Assembly (NCBI RefSeq): GCF_025244925.1
Contig: NZ_CP104275.1
Coordinates: 1,860,001-1,924,000 of the forward strand
Reading direction: 5' to 3'
Length of the DNA: 64,000 bases
From: Arthrobacter zhaoxinii
GTDB taxonomy: Bacteria; Actinomycetota; Actinomycetes; Actinomycetales; Micrococcaceae
The notes under the pieces are model-generated. The model was not told the DNA's origin. It saw only the letters and a list, made by a program, of their open reading frames with translations, and made no database searches. Position 1 is the stretch's first letter, and each line of letters begins with the position of its first letter. Both the position numbers and the translations under genes were made by a program. Below, piece by piece: positions 27,136-35,563 of this stretch.

Positions 27136-28183
27136 ATGGTAAATTTATTGTCCAAATCGGCATTCGCTAAAAGTCGGGGCCGTTTCACTGACGCTTTGCC
27201 TGCTGGCCCCTGCTGCAGCCAATGCGAATGAATACAGCACCGCAGACCATAAATCACCCGACGCCACGGTGTCCGTTATACAGGCTGCAGTGGAAGCAGC
27301 GGGCCAGGATGATGCCGCGCCGGTCCTTCCCGATTCCGAGACAACTGAAATCATCAGCTCAAGTGTTGAAGAAGGCAGCGTGGAGGTCTCTCGGGACGGC
27401 GAGGAGGCTGAGGCCGTCCTTGACGGCGGGTCCGACGGTATCGAGCTAACTTTGGGGCTGCCGACCCCCGAGTATGCCGAAGACGCCGAAGTCCAGGACG
27501 ACGGAACGGCCATTTACATGGATCCGGAAGGGATTGTCGATGTGGGTGTGCAGACCCTCGACGACGGATCAGTACGCGTCCTCACCGTAATCAACGACGA
27601 GATCGCGCCCGGGAGGTACGACTATCAGATCGACGTTGAGGACGGCGTTGTTCTGGAGCTGACTCCGGAAGGTGCGGTTGCTCTGAAGGGAGCTGACGGC
27701 TCCTCGCAAGGGATGATTCTGCCGGCTTGGGCAGAGGACGCTGCCGGGAACCCGGTGGAGACGCATTACGAAATGGCCGGGAATACGGTCACCCAGATTG
27801 TTGACCACAACGCCCCCGGGGTTGTTTATCCGGTGGTTGCCGATCCCAAGGTGTATTACGCCTGGTGGCAGCTCTTCAAGTGGTCCGAATGGCGTTGGAG
27901 CAGCGCCTACCGCTCAAACCAGCTGTCCATGCAACTCTCCGCGTGGGGCCGTCATGATGTGATCTTTGCTGCCGGTCAGTTCGTCTCCTCGGGGTGGAAC
28001 CTTCTGAAGCAGAAGCATCCGTCGTGGATTTTCACTTCTTCAATGCGCCAGCAGTGGGAATGCCACGTCCTGGGAGGCATTGCGGAGTGGGGGACTTTTG
28101 ATTTGGAAATCAACCGGCCCTCGCTGCCTAACTGGCGTAAACGAATTGGAATGCGTCCGCTATCGGCAACCTGCAACTGGTAG
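27136..28183 (+). pseudogene. secreted protein with DUF2599-like C-terminus, frameshifted in the signal peptide
   Basis: GGGGGAG precedes ATG 27136, which starts MVNLLSKSAFAK. After the AAAA run at 27169-27172 the signal peptide continues only in the next frame (VGAVSLTLCLLAPAAANANEYS), and that frame stays open for 334 codons to 28183. Dropping one A restores a perfect signal peptide of about 31 residues. The mature part is acidic, with a middle domain (about nt 27480-27840), then an aromatic-rich C-terminus (WECHVLGGIAEWGTFDLEI, ending SATCNW) that resembles DUF2599 with two Cys. The gene is either a fresh pseudogene, a phase-variable gene, or a sequence error. The in-frame GTG at 27269 would give a 304-residue form without signal peptide. 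Confidence 0.6.
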
Positions 28184-28198
28184 CTGTAGGATCAGCTC

Positions 28199-28672
28199 AT
28201 GGTAAAACGCCGGCAGACTAAGGGTCCTTGGTTAGCTGCCGGCGTGCCATGGATTTTTGGTCTCTATTTGGTGTATGTCGTCTCGGCGCAATACACCGGC
28301 CTGGGATTGCTTGATTCGTACGCGGCATTCCAGGGAGGGTCACATCTGGGTAATACCGTCTGGCTTGTTTTGTGGACCGGAATAACCTTTATCTCCTGCT
28401 GGTTCCTGGCCATAAAGGCAGGGTCAGCACGCGGGCGGTCGAAAGCAATTTCCTTCATTTTGTATGCGTATTCGATTCCCGCGGTGCTGCTCTTCATGCC
28501 GGACGCTGCGATGGGATTCGCAGTTTCGCATGTCCGGGCGTTTACGGACGGTTCGGCACCGCACTCGGTGATGGTCGATTTACTTGTACTCAGCGGTGTG
28601 GGCGCTGCGCTGCTGGCCTTGGTTCTGCCGCACGTATTGAGGCTGAAGGGTCGGCGGCAGCCCAGGACATAA
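28199..28672 (+). CDS. small polytopic membrane protein, function unknown
   Basis: A 157-residue protein with four predicted membrane helices: WLAAGVPWIFGLYLVYVVSA, TVWLVLWTGITFISCWFLAI, AISFILYAYSIPAVLLFM and MVDLLVLSGVGAALLALVLPHV. The ends are basic. No family was recognised. It starts 15 bases after the secreted-protein gene, so both are probably on one transcript. The lower GC content of the pair compared with neighbours suggests transfer. A secreted-protein and membrane-partner arrangement, such as an effector with its protector, is possible but unproven. Confidence 0.7.
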   Translation: MVKRRQTKGPWLAAGVPWIFGLYLVYVVSAQYTGLGLLDSYAAFQGGSHLGNTVWLVLWTGITFISCWFLAIKAGSARGRSKAISFILYAYSIPAVLLFMPDAAMGFAVSHVRAFTDGSAPHSVMVDLLVLSGVGAALLALVLPHVLRLKGRRQPRT

Positions 28673-28873
28673 GGCCAGACGAAGCGTCCGGCACTGAGGC
28701 CGCGCGAGTCGTACGGGCTCAGGGAGAAACGGCCGCAGCACAAGAATCGTCTCGCTCGTTTCCTCGGTCCGTCGGGGTAGTTTCCATACTGATGGCCGCG
28801 TCGGCGGCACTTTTGATTCAGGGAACGTTCGTGGACCGGCTCAAAAGCTGTCACACCTCGCCGGTACTTCAGC

Positions 28874-28971
28874 ATGAAGGCGGCGATCACGTCATTCTCG
28901 TAGACCATGTTCGCGCCGGCCCCGCCGTTGGCGATGTCGCACAAAAAACAGGTATCCCCGGAACCTTCCAT
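28874..28971 (-). pseudogene. HIT-family gene fragment, copy 2
   Basis: An intact start MEGSGDTCFLCDIANGGAGA continues NMVYENDVIAAF and then stops matching at the repeat boundary (28874). Only 32 codons of the HIT protein remain. The rest of the gene is beside copy 1, 2.6 kb away. Confidence 0.75.
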
Positions 28972-29163
28972 ACGACGACGGCCTCGGGCACCGGAGTCCG
29001 CCACTCCCCTGCCTGCCGCTCGCCTGCCGCTCGCCTGCGGCGGCGAACGGCGTCGCCGGGTTTTCCTGTGTCAACGGCAGGAAAATTGTTCCCCGCTGTC
29101 GATATCCATCGCGCCCGTTCGACGTCATAGTAGAAGGCGCATCAGCACCTTCTACGGAACAAG
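28874..29163. repeat. ~285-bp direct repeat, right copy
   Basis: See 26139-26422. This copy is followed by the intact YCII gene and is the less decayed of the two. Confidence 0.85.
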
Positions 29164-29179
29164 CAGCAGGGAGAGTGCC

Positions 29180-29623
29180 ATGAAGTACATGTTCATCATG
29201 CGGGCCACGGAGGAAGCCGTGCAGGCTTCCAAGGACATCCCGTTTGAGCAGATCATCAACCAGATGGGCGCCTACAACGAGTCCATGATCAATGCCGGAG
29301 TCATGCTCGGCGGCGAAGGCCTCGCAGACCTTTCCGAGGGCAGCGGCCTGGTGGTGGATTTCTCCGAGGATCCGCCGCTGGTCACCGACGGCCCCTACGG
29401 CGAAACCCACGAGCTCTTCAACGGGTTCTGGATTGTGCAGGTAGGTTCCCGCGAGGAGGCCGCGGAATGGGCCAGCCGCGCACCCCTGGGCCCAGGATCG
29501 AAACTCGAGGTCCGCCGTGTGACCGAAGCCTCCGACTTCGCCGACTTTGCGGACAACGAATACATCCAGAAGGAAGAGCTGTGGCGGCAGGAAGAGGAGA
29601 ACCTGAACGCGGGCAACAAATAG
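29180..29623 (+). CDS. YCII (DGPF) family protein
   Basis: A 147-residue YCII-related protein. It starts MKYMFIMRATEEAV and contains GGEGLADLSEGSGLVVDFSEDPPLVTDGPYGETHELFNGFWIVQV, including the DGPY/F-type signature. GCAGGGAGAG precedes ATG 29180. The longer open frame upstream is only the repeat read through. The next gene is an ECF42-type sigma factor that begins 2 bases after the stop, and these two protein types are regularly paired. The YCII protein may sense or process the signal. Confidence 0.92.
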   Translation: MKYMFIMRATEEAVQASKDIPFEQIINQMGAYNESMINAGVMLGGEGLADLSEGSGLVVDFSEDPPLVTDGPYGETHELFNGFWIVQVGSREEAAEWASRAPLGPGSKLEVRRVTEASDFADFADNEYIQKEELWRQEEENLNAGNK

Positions 29624-29625
29624 CC

Positions 29626-30870
29626 GTGGATCAGGCAGCAGTTCCGGGACGTCTCGACGCGCTATGGCGCATCGAAGGCGCCCGGATTGTTGCCGCCCTG
29701 GCCCGGGTGACCGGTGACGTCGGCCTGGCCGAGGATGCCGCGCAGGACGCCGTTGCCGAGGCGCTGGCCGCATGGAGCAGGACGGGCATTCCCCGTAACC
29801 CCGGTGCGTGGATCACCGCCGTGGCCAAACGCCGGGCCATCGACAGGTGGCGGCGGACCGAGCTGCTGCAGGACCGTTATCAGGAGCTGGCACGCGGGGC
29901 TCAGGACGAGGCAGCCCCGGAGTGGAACCCGCTGCCGGATGACGTGCTCCGGCTGCTCTTCACGGCCTGCCATCCGGTGCTCTCCACGGAGGCCCAGGTT
30001 GCATTGACGCTGCGGGTAGTGGGGTCGCTGCGCACCGATGAAATTGCCCGGCTGTTCCTGGTTCCCGCCGCCACAGTGCAGCAGCGCATTGTCCGGGCCC
30101 GGAAAACGCTGGCGGCGGCGCGGGTGCCCTTTGAACCGCCGGAGCCCAATGAGTGGACGCCGCGGCTGCGAGGCGTCCTGCATGTCATCTACCTGATGTT
30201 CACCGAGGGGTACGCGGCGACCAGCGGCGAGAGCTGGACCCGGCCGGACCTGGCGGCCGAAGCGCTGCGGATCGGAAGGATCCTCGCCGGGCTGGTGCCC
30301 CGGGTCCCGGAGGCACACGCCCTGGTCGCGCTGATGGAGTTCTCCGCCTCCCGCTTCGCCGCCCGCACCGGTCCCGGCGGCGCTCCCGTCCTGCTGGCGG
30401 ACCAGGACCGGACCCGCTGGGACCGGGCGCAGATCGAGCGGGGACGGGAGCGTCTGGCCCGCGCCGACGCATTGTCGAAGGAACTCGGCCGGGCACGCGG
30501 CAGCTACGCCCTGCAGGCCGCCATTGCCCAGTGCCACGCCACGGCGGTCCGCGCCGACGCCACGGACTGGCCGCGGATCGTCCTGCTGTACGAAGCCTTG
30601 GGCCGGCTCTCCCCCGGCCCCGTGGTGGAACTGAACCGGGCCGTGGCGGTGTCCATGGCCACGGGACCGGAAGCTGCGCTTGCCGTCGTGAACCGGCTCG
30701 CGGACGAGGGCGCGCTGCGCGGCTCCCACCTGCTGCCCAGCGTGCGGGCCGAGCTGCTGGCCCGGCTCGGCCGGACAGGAGAGGCACGCGCGGAGTTCAG
30801 TGCAGCAGCCGCCCTGGCCCGGAACCTCCGCGAACGGGAGGTTCTGGAGCGCCGCGCGGCTGGCCTCTGA
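29626..30870 (+). CDS. ECF sigma factor, ECF42-type with C-terminal extension
   Basis: A 414-residue sigma factor. Region 2 reads ALARVTGDVGLAEDAAQDAVAEAL, GIPRNPGAWITAVAKRRAIDRWRR. Region 4 reads VALTLRVVGSLRTDEIARLFLVPAATVQQRIVRARKTL. A long C-terminal tetratricopeptide-like domain (about residues 190-410, VELNRAVAVSMATGPEAAL) takes the place of an anti-sigma factor in the ECF42 group. GTG 29626 follows the YCII stop by 2 bases. ECF42 genes are typically linked to YCII/DGPF genes, as here. Confidence 0.92.
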   Translation: MDQAAVPGRLDALWRIEGARIVAALARVTGDVGLAEDAAQDAVAEALAAWSRTGIPRNPGAWITAVAKRRAIDRWRRTELLQDRYQELARGAQDEAAPEWNPLPDDVLRLLFTACHPVLSTEAQVALTLRVVGSLRTDEIARLFLVPAATVQQRIVRARKTLAAARVPFEPPEPNEWTPRLRGVLHVIYLMFTEGYAATSGESWTRPDLAAEALRIGRILAGLVPRVPEAHALVALMEFSASRFAARTGPGGAPVLLADQDRTRWDRAQIERGRERLARADALSKELGRARGSYALQAAIAQCHATAVRADATDWPRIVLLYEALGRLSPGPVVELNRAVAVSMATGPEAALAVVNRLADEGALRGSHLLPSVRAELLARLGRTGEARAEFSAAAALARNLREREVLERRAAGL

Positions 30871-30944
30871 GTTGCCGGCTGCGCCGTACCGGTTGGTAGA
30901 GTCCGGACAACGCAGCACCAACACTTCCCACCCGAAGGACCGCC

Positions 30945-32612
30945 TTGACCGCTTCCGAGCAGCCATTTCCAGCCGACCCGATGACGGACCCGAACTGGTG
31001 GCGGCAGGCCGCGGTGTACCAGATCTATCCGCGCAGCTTCTCGGACGCCAACGGCGACGGTCTCGGTGACCTGCCCGGAGTCACGGCCAAGGTGCCGTAT
31101 CTGGCGCAGCTGGGCGTCGACGCGGTCTGGCTGAGCCCCTTTTACCCCTCGGCGCTCGCCGACGGCGGGTACGACGTCGACGACTACCGGAACGTCGATC
31201 CGCGGCTGGGCAGCCTGGACGACTTTGATGACATGGCCGCGGCGCTGCACGCCGCCGGCATCAAGCTGATCGTGGACATCGTCCCGAACCACTCCTCCAA
31301 CCGGCACGCCTGGTTCCGGGAAGCACTGGCCTCGCCCAGGGGATCCGCGGCCCGCAGCCGGTACATCTTCCGCGACGGAACAGGCCCGGACGGGAACCTC
31401 CCGCCGTCGGACTGGCAGTCCGTCTTCGGCGGCAGCGCCTGGGAACAGGTGCCGGACGGTCAGTGGTACCTGCACCTGTTCGCCCCGGAACAACCGGACT
31501 TCAACTGGGAGAACCCCGAGGTCCGCGGGGAGTTCCTCACGACGCTGCGTTTCTGGTCCGACCGCGGCGTGGACGGCTTCCGGATCGATGTGGCCCATGC
31601 CCTCGCCAAGGACCTCGCGGAACCGCTGGCGGCCGCCGGTGAGCTGACCGCGGAGGGTGAGGGGACCGACGGCACCCACCCCTTCTGGGACCGCGACGAG
31701 GTCCACGCCATCTTCGCCGAGTGGCGGAAGCTGTTCAACGAATACGACCCTCCGCGCGCCGCCGTGGCCGAGGCCTGGGTGCATGCCTCCCGCCGGGGCC
31801 GTTACGCCAGCCCGGAAGGCCTGGGCCAGGCCTTCAACTTCGACCTGCTGCAGGCAGATTTCGACGCCGCACGGTTCCGGGAAGTCATCACCGCCAACCT
31901 GGAGCAGGCGGCCGCAACCGGCGCATCCTCCACCTGGGTGCTGTCCAACCACGACGTCGTCCGGCACGCCACGCGCTACGGCCTGCCGCCCGCTCCCGCG
32001 GGCAGCAGAAAAGGACAGGACGGGAAAGCCTGGGTGCTCTCCAGCGGCACCGATCCGGAACTGGACCGCGGTCTGGGCCTGCGCCGGGCGCGGGCCGCAA
32101 CACTCCTGATGCTGGCACTGCCCGGCTCCGCCTACCTGTACCAGGGCGAGGAGCTGGGCCTGCACGAAGTGGCGGAGATCCCCGACGCGGACCGGCAGGA
32201 TCCCACGTTCCACCGCAGCCCCGGGGTGGACAAGGGCCGTGACGGGTGCCGCGTGCCGCTGCCCTGGACCACCGACGGCCCGTCCTTCGGCTTCGGCCCT
32301 GGGCAGGCCCATCTCCCCCAGCCGGAGGAGTTCGCGGCTGCTGCGGTGTCGGGCCAGGAACACGACGGCGCTTCGACCCTGAATTTCTACCGGCAGGCCT
32401 TGGCGCTCCGCGGCAAGCAGCAGACGGCGGAGGAACTCCAGTGGCTGGACAGCCCGTCCACCGTGCTGCACTTCCGGCGCCCGGGCGGATGGCAGAGCAT
32501 CACGAACTTCGGCACCGAGGCCGTCCCGCTGCCCGCGGGATCCGTGCTCCACAGCAGCGACGCCCTCGACGGCGGCCTGCTGCCGCCCGATACCACCGCC
32601 TGGCTGGCCTAA
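30945..32612 (+). CDS. glycoside hydrolase family 13, alpha-glucosidase/oligo-1,6-glucosidase-like
   Basis: Cytoplasmic GH13 enzyme of 555 residues for alpha-glucosides. It has VYQIYPRSFSDANGDGLGDL (the QxPDF-like subfamily context), DIVPNHSS, the nucleophile in GVDGFRIDVAHAL, the acid/base Glu in AVAEAWVHA and SNHDVVRHATRYG. YLYQGEELGLHEV also fits alpha-glucosidases. The start is TTG at 30945 with GAAGGAC 6 bases upstream, which is normal here. A trehalose or sucrose substrate cannot be excluded. Confidence 0.92.
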   Translation: MTASEQPFPADPMTDPNWWRQAAVYQIYPRSFSDANGDGLGDLPGVTAKVPYLAQLGVDAVWLSPFYPSALADGGYDVDDYRNVDPRLGSLDDFDDMAAALHAAGIKLIVDIVPNHSSNRHAWFREALASPRGSAARSRYIFRDGTGPDGNLPPSDWQSVFGGSAWEQVPDGQWYLHLFAPEQPDFNWENPEVRGEFLTTLRFWSDRGVDGFRIDVAHALAKDLAEPLAAAGELTAEGEGTDGTHPFWDRDEVHAIFAEWRKLFNEYDPPRAAVAEAWVHASRRGRYASPEGLGQAFNFDLLQADFDAARFREVITANLEQAAATGASSTWVLSNHDVVRHATRYGLPPAPAGSRKGQDGKAWVLSSGTDPELDRGLGLRRARAATLLMLALPGSAYLYQGEELGLHEVAEIPDADRQDPTFHRSPGVDKGRDGCRVPLPWTTDGPSFGFGPGQAHLPQPEEFAAAAVSGQEHDGASTLNFYRQALALRGKQQTAEELQWLDSPSTVLHFRRPGGWQSITNFGTEAVPLPAGSVLHSSDALDGGLLPPDTTAWLA

Positions 32613-32755
32613 CTTGGCTGGCCTAGTCCTTAAGGAAGCTGTGGCGCCCCGGTCCCTGTTGCCGGGGACCGCCGGGTGGCTACCGTGGTGGGGACGGCAT
32701 CTCTGTGTGCCGGCCAAGCTCCTGTACTGAGTCCCCGCCCTACGGAGGTTCCGCC

Positions 32756-33103
32756 ATGGATCCGATCCCCGGTATCAACGTTGCCGTTCCGCCCAGCGGC
32801 CCGGGCTGCGTGGAATGTACCCAGCACCAGGGGTGGTGGTACCACCTGCGCCGATGCGCCGAGTGCGGGCACATCGGCTGCTGCGACAGCTCGCCGGGAC
32901 AGCATGCCACCCTCCACGAACAGCAGACCGGGCACCCCGTCATCCGGAGCTTCGAGCCCGGAGAGGACTGGTTCTGGAACTACGCGGACTCCTCGGTCTT
33001 CGCCGGACCGGAGCTGGCCCCGCCGGCACACCATCCGGACAGCCAGTCCGTTCCCGGCCCCGCCGAGCGGGTGCCGGCGGGCTGGCAGAAGCTCCTGCAC
33101 TGA
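32756..33103 (+). CDS. UBP-type zinc finger domain protein
   Basis: A 115-residue protein almost entirely made of a UBP zinc finger: CVECTQHQGWWYHLRRCAECGHIGCCDSSPGQHATLHEQQTGHPVIRSFEPGEDWFW. It has the Cys and His spacing of the eukaryotic ubiquitin-binding finger. In bacteria the role is unknown. Pup is not related to ubiquitin, so a link to the Pup system should not be assumed. GGAGG precedes ATG 32756. Confidence 0.9.
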   Translation: MDPIPGINVAVPPSGPGCVECTQHQGWWYHLRRCAECGHIGCCDSSPGQHATLHEQQTGHPVIRSFEPGEDWFWNYADSSVFAGPELAPPAHHPDSQSVPGPAERVPAGWQKLLH

Positions 33104-33129
33104 GATGCCGCCGGCGAAGCTGACAGGTC

Positions 33130-33135
33130 TACACT
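33130..33135 (+). promoter_or_regulatory. -10 box of the SDR gene (leaderless)
   Basis: TACACT followed by 6 bases and the ATG at 33142. Confidence 0.6.
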
Positions 33136-33141
33136 GTAAAC

Positions 33142-33927
33142 ATGACTAGAACCTACATTGTGACCGGATCAGCTTCGGGCATCGGAGCAGCCACCGCCGC
33201 CATCCTGAAGGAGCGCGGCAACACCGTCATCGGCGTTGACCTGCGCAACGCCGACGTCGAGGCGGACCTCAGCAAGCCCGAGGGCCGCTCCGCCGCCGTC
33301 GCCAAGGCCGTGGAACTCGCCGGCGGAAACGTCGACGCCGTTATCGCGTGCGCCGGCATCTCCGCACCCGCTCCCATCACGGTTGCCGTGAACTTCTTCG
33401 GCGTCACGGACTTCCTGACCGAACTGGCACCGACCCTGGCCAAGAGCAGCGCCCCCCGCGCCGCCGTCGTCAGCTCCATGGCCAGCCTGCAGCCCAACTC
33501 CCCCGAACTCGTCGAAGCCATGCTGGCGGGCAACGAGGAGGAAGCCCTGCGGATCGGCCAGGCGCTCGCCGACAACGGCCCGCAGACCGGCTACCTGAAC
33601 TACCCGTCCAGCAAGCGGGCACTGAGCCGCTGGGTCCGCCGCGAAAGCATCACCCCCGCCTTTGCCGGCGCCGGAATTCCGCTGAACGCGGTGGCCCCGG
33701 GCACCGTGGTCTCCGCCATGACGCGCGACCTGCTGTCCACCCCCGAAGGCCGGGCCATGGTGGACGCCAACGTGCCCATGCCGCTGAACGGCCACTCGGA
33801 TCCGGAAGTTATTGCCCGCCTCCTGGTCTGGCTGACCTCCGAAGAGAACACCCACACCACGGGGCAGACCATCTACACCGACGGCGGCGCCGACGCCACG
33901 CTGCGCGGCGACGACATCTGGTCCTAA
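33142..33927 (+). CDS. short-chain dehydrogenase/reductase (3-alpha-hydroxysteroid/coniferyl-alcohol dehydrogenase-like)
   Basis: NAD(P)-binding oxidoreductase of 261 residues. It has the cofactor motif TGSASGIGAAT, a short NAAG-like ACAGIS, VVSSMAS (catalytic Ser) and YPSSKRALSRWVRR (YxxxK). The short middle region and GIPLNAVAPGTVVSAMT resemble the 3-alpha-HSD/coniferyl-alcohol group. An acidic residue after strand 2 (VDLRN) suggests NAD. The substrate cannot be named. Confidence 0.9.
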   Translation: MTRTYIVTGSASGIGAATAAILKERGNTVIGVDLRNADVEADLSKPEGRSAAVAKAVELAGGNVDAVIACAGISAPAPITVAVNFFGVTDFLTELAPTLAKSSAPRAAVVSSMASLQPNSPELVEAMLAGNEEEALRIGQALADNGPQTGYLNYPSSKRALSRWVRRESITPAFAGAGIPLNAVAPGTVVSAMTRDLLSTPEGRAMVDANVPMPLNGHSDPEVIARLLVWLTSEENTHTTGQTIYTDGGADATLRGDDIWS

Positions 33928-34051
33928 CCGGCCCCACCGCCCCGAACCGCTGGCGCCGGTGAGGACTACCTCCCGGCGCCGGCGGCGGACCCTACACAGA
34001 ACACCGGGCGCAGTGGAAGCCCCTGGCACCGGTGCCCCCACCCTGCCGGCC

Positions 34052-34162
34052 CGTGAAACCCATGAACACCGCGTTGCTACAGTTATGGTGACGCACGATC
34101 ACGACGTCCTTCACCACTGCGACCGCGTTGTCGAGATGGTGGACGGACGCCTCGCCAGCTAG
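34052..34162 (+). pseudogene. ABC transporter ATPase C-terminal remnant
   Basis: The last ~35 codons before the stop read ATVMVTHDHDVLHHCDRVVEMVDGRLAS, which is the H-loop region and end of a LolD/MacB-type ABC ATPase. Walker A, signature and Walker B parts are missing, and no permease gene is present. It is a truncated leftover beside a TetR gene, which may once have regulated the transporter. Confidence 0.7.
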
Positions 34163-34189
34163 CCTCAGCACGAACAGGAGGGCCACAGG

Positions 34190-34795
34190 GTGCCCCGAAT
34201 CACTGCCCCCACGGTGGCCGAACACCGGGCGGCACAGCAGCGGGCGCTGCTGGACGCGGCACGTACCCTCCTGGCCCGGACCGGTGAGGCCCCCAGCATG
34301 GCCGAGGTGGCTGCGCTGGCGGGCCTCGCCCGTCCGAGTGCCTACCAGTACTACAAATCCCGCCAGGACCTCCTCCACGCCCTGGTGCTGGACGTTTTTC
34401 CCCGCTGGACCCAGCGGGTCCGGGAAGCAATGGATGCCGAGCCGGAACCGGCGGACCGCATCATGGCCTACGTGCTGACCAACATTGCCCTGGTCGCGGA
34501 GGGTGAGCACGCGGTCGGCAACGCCCTCGCCGCCGTCGCCCCCGGTGAGGAGCTCAACAACCAGAGCGCCATGATGCACCGGCAGCTGCAGACCCCCCTG
34601 GTGGAGACGCTGACACAGCTGGGCGCACCGGACCCGCAGGTGACGGCCGAACTCATCAATGCGATTGTCCACTCATCCACCCGCCTGCTGGAATCCGGCG
34701 CCGCCCGGGAAACGGTGGAGGACAGGGTCCGCGGGCTCCTGGGCCCCTATGTCCGTGAAAACCGCACTACCCCCGTTCCGGAGAGCACGCCATGA
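34190..34795 (+). CDS. TetR family transcriptional regulator
   Basis: A 201-residue regulator with an N-terminal helix-turn-helix (LLDAARTLLARTGEAPSMAEVAALAGLARPSAYQYYKSRQDLLHALV) and a helical ligand-binding domain. The GTG start has AGGAGGG upstream. Its stop overlaps the start of the DUF3054 gene (ATGA), so these are coupled. The ABC-transporter remnant just upstream suggests that a former target is lost. Confidence 0.92.
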   Translation: MPRITAPTVAEHRAAQQRALLDAARTLLARTGEAPSMAEVAALAGLARPSAYQYYKSRQDLLHALVLDVFPRWTQRVREAMDAEPEPADRIMAYVLTNIALVAEGEHAVGNALAAVAPGEELNNQSAMMHRQLQTPLVETLTQLGAPDPQVTAELINAIVHSSTRLLESGAARETVEDRVRGLLGPYVRENRTTPVPESTP

Positions 34796-35196
34796 CAGAC
34801 ACCACCTCCCGAACTGACGCAGCCGTCCGGACCTGGCCCCGGGTCCTCGCCTTGGATCTGGTCCTCATCGTCGTCTTCGCCGCCCTCGGCCGGCAAAGCC
34901 ACGAACACGGACTAACGCTGCCCGGCATCCTCGCCACGGCCTTGCCGTTCCTCCTGGCCTGCCTGCTCAGCTGGGCGGCCGTGCGCGCCTGGCGGCGTCC
35001 CGCGCAGCTCTGGCCTGCCGGCGTCGTCATCTGGCTCGGAACGGTGGCCGCCGGACTGGCCATCCGTGCCCTGGCCGGCGGCGGCACCGCCGTCAGCTTC
35101 CAGGTGGTCACCCTCGCGGTGCTCGGCGTTTTCCTCCTGGGCCAGCGCACTGTCTGGACCGCGGCTGCCCGCCGACGGCACCGGGCCATCCACTAG
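34792..35196 (+). CDS. DUF3054 membrane protein
   Basis: A 134-residue protein with four predicted membrane helices (VLALDLVLIVVFAALG, ILATALPFLLACLLSW, LWPAGVVIWLGTVAAGLAI, VVTLAVLGVFLLG). It starts with the DUF3054-type segment and ends with Arg and His. It overlaps the TetR gene by 4 bases and is probably controlled by it. Function is unknown. Confidence 0.88.
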   Translation: MTDTTSRTDAAVRTWPRVLALDLVLIVVFAALGRQSHEHGLTLPGILATALPFLLACLLSWAAVRAWRRPAQLWPAGVVIWLGTVAAGLAIRALAGGGTAVSFQVVTLAVLGVFLLGQRTVWTAAARRRHRAIH

Positions 35197-35240
35197 GCTC
35201 GAAGAGCACCAGTAAAGACCACCGCAGGAAAGGCCCCGCC

Positions 35241-35522
35241 ATGATCACAGCTTTTGTACTTATCCAGACCGATGCCGCCAGGATCCCGGAATGCGCCGAG
35301 GAGATTTCCGAGATCGAAGGCATCAGCGAGGTCTACTCCGTGACCGGTGACTGCGATCTGATCGCCATCGCACGGGTACAGCGCCACGAAGACCTTGCGG
35401 ACGCTATTGCCAACCGCCTGTCCAAGGTGGAAGGCGTCGTCGGAACCACCACGCAGATTGCGTTCCGTGCCTACTCCCGGCATGACCTGGACGCCGCGTT
35501 CTCGCTCGGTTTCGACAGCTAG
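35241..35522 (+). CDS. stand-alone Lrp/AsnC ligand-binding (RAM) domain protein
   Basis: A 93-residue protein equal to the C-terminal alpha/beta half of Lrp/AsnC regulators (ITAFVLIQTDAARIPECAEEISEIEGISEVYSVTGDCDLIAIARV). No helix-turn-helix is present. Such proteins form rings that bind amino acids and may modulate full-length regulators. TAGGCT at 35194-35199 lies ~40 bases upstream and may be its -10 box. AGGAAAGG is the ribosome-binding site. Confidence 0.9.
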   Translation: MITAFVLIQTDAARIPECAEEISEIEGISEVYSVTGDCDLIAIARVQRHEDLADAIANRLSKVEGVVGTTTQIAFRAYSRHDLDAAFSLGFDS

Positions 35523-35563
35523 CTTCGATAGCCAGCAGAACCTGCGCTGCGGTCCCGGCGTGC

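Noticed and set aside
32756..33103. UBP zinc finger as a ubiquitin-like part of the Pup system
   Set aside because: Pup is not related to ubiquitin, and the gene is 26 kb away from the locus. The finger alone does not support such a link.
33959..34162. 67-codon ORF as an independent small gene
   Set aside because: Its end matches the C-terminus of ABC ATPases, and its start is unrelated filler, so it was reduced to a remnant.
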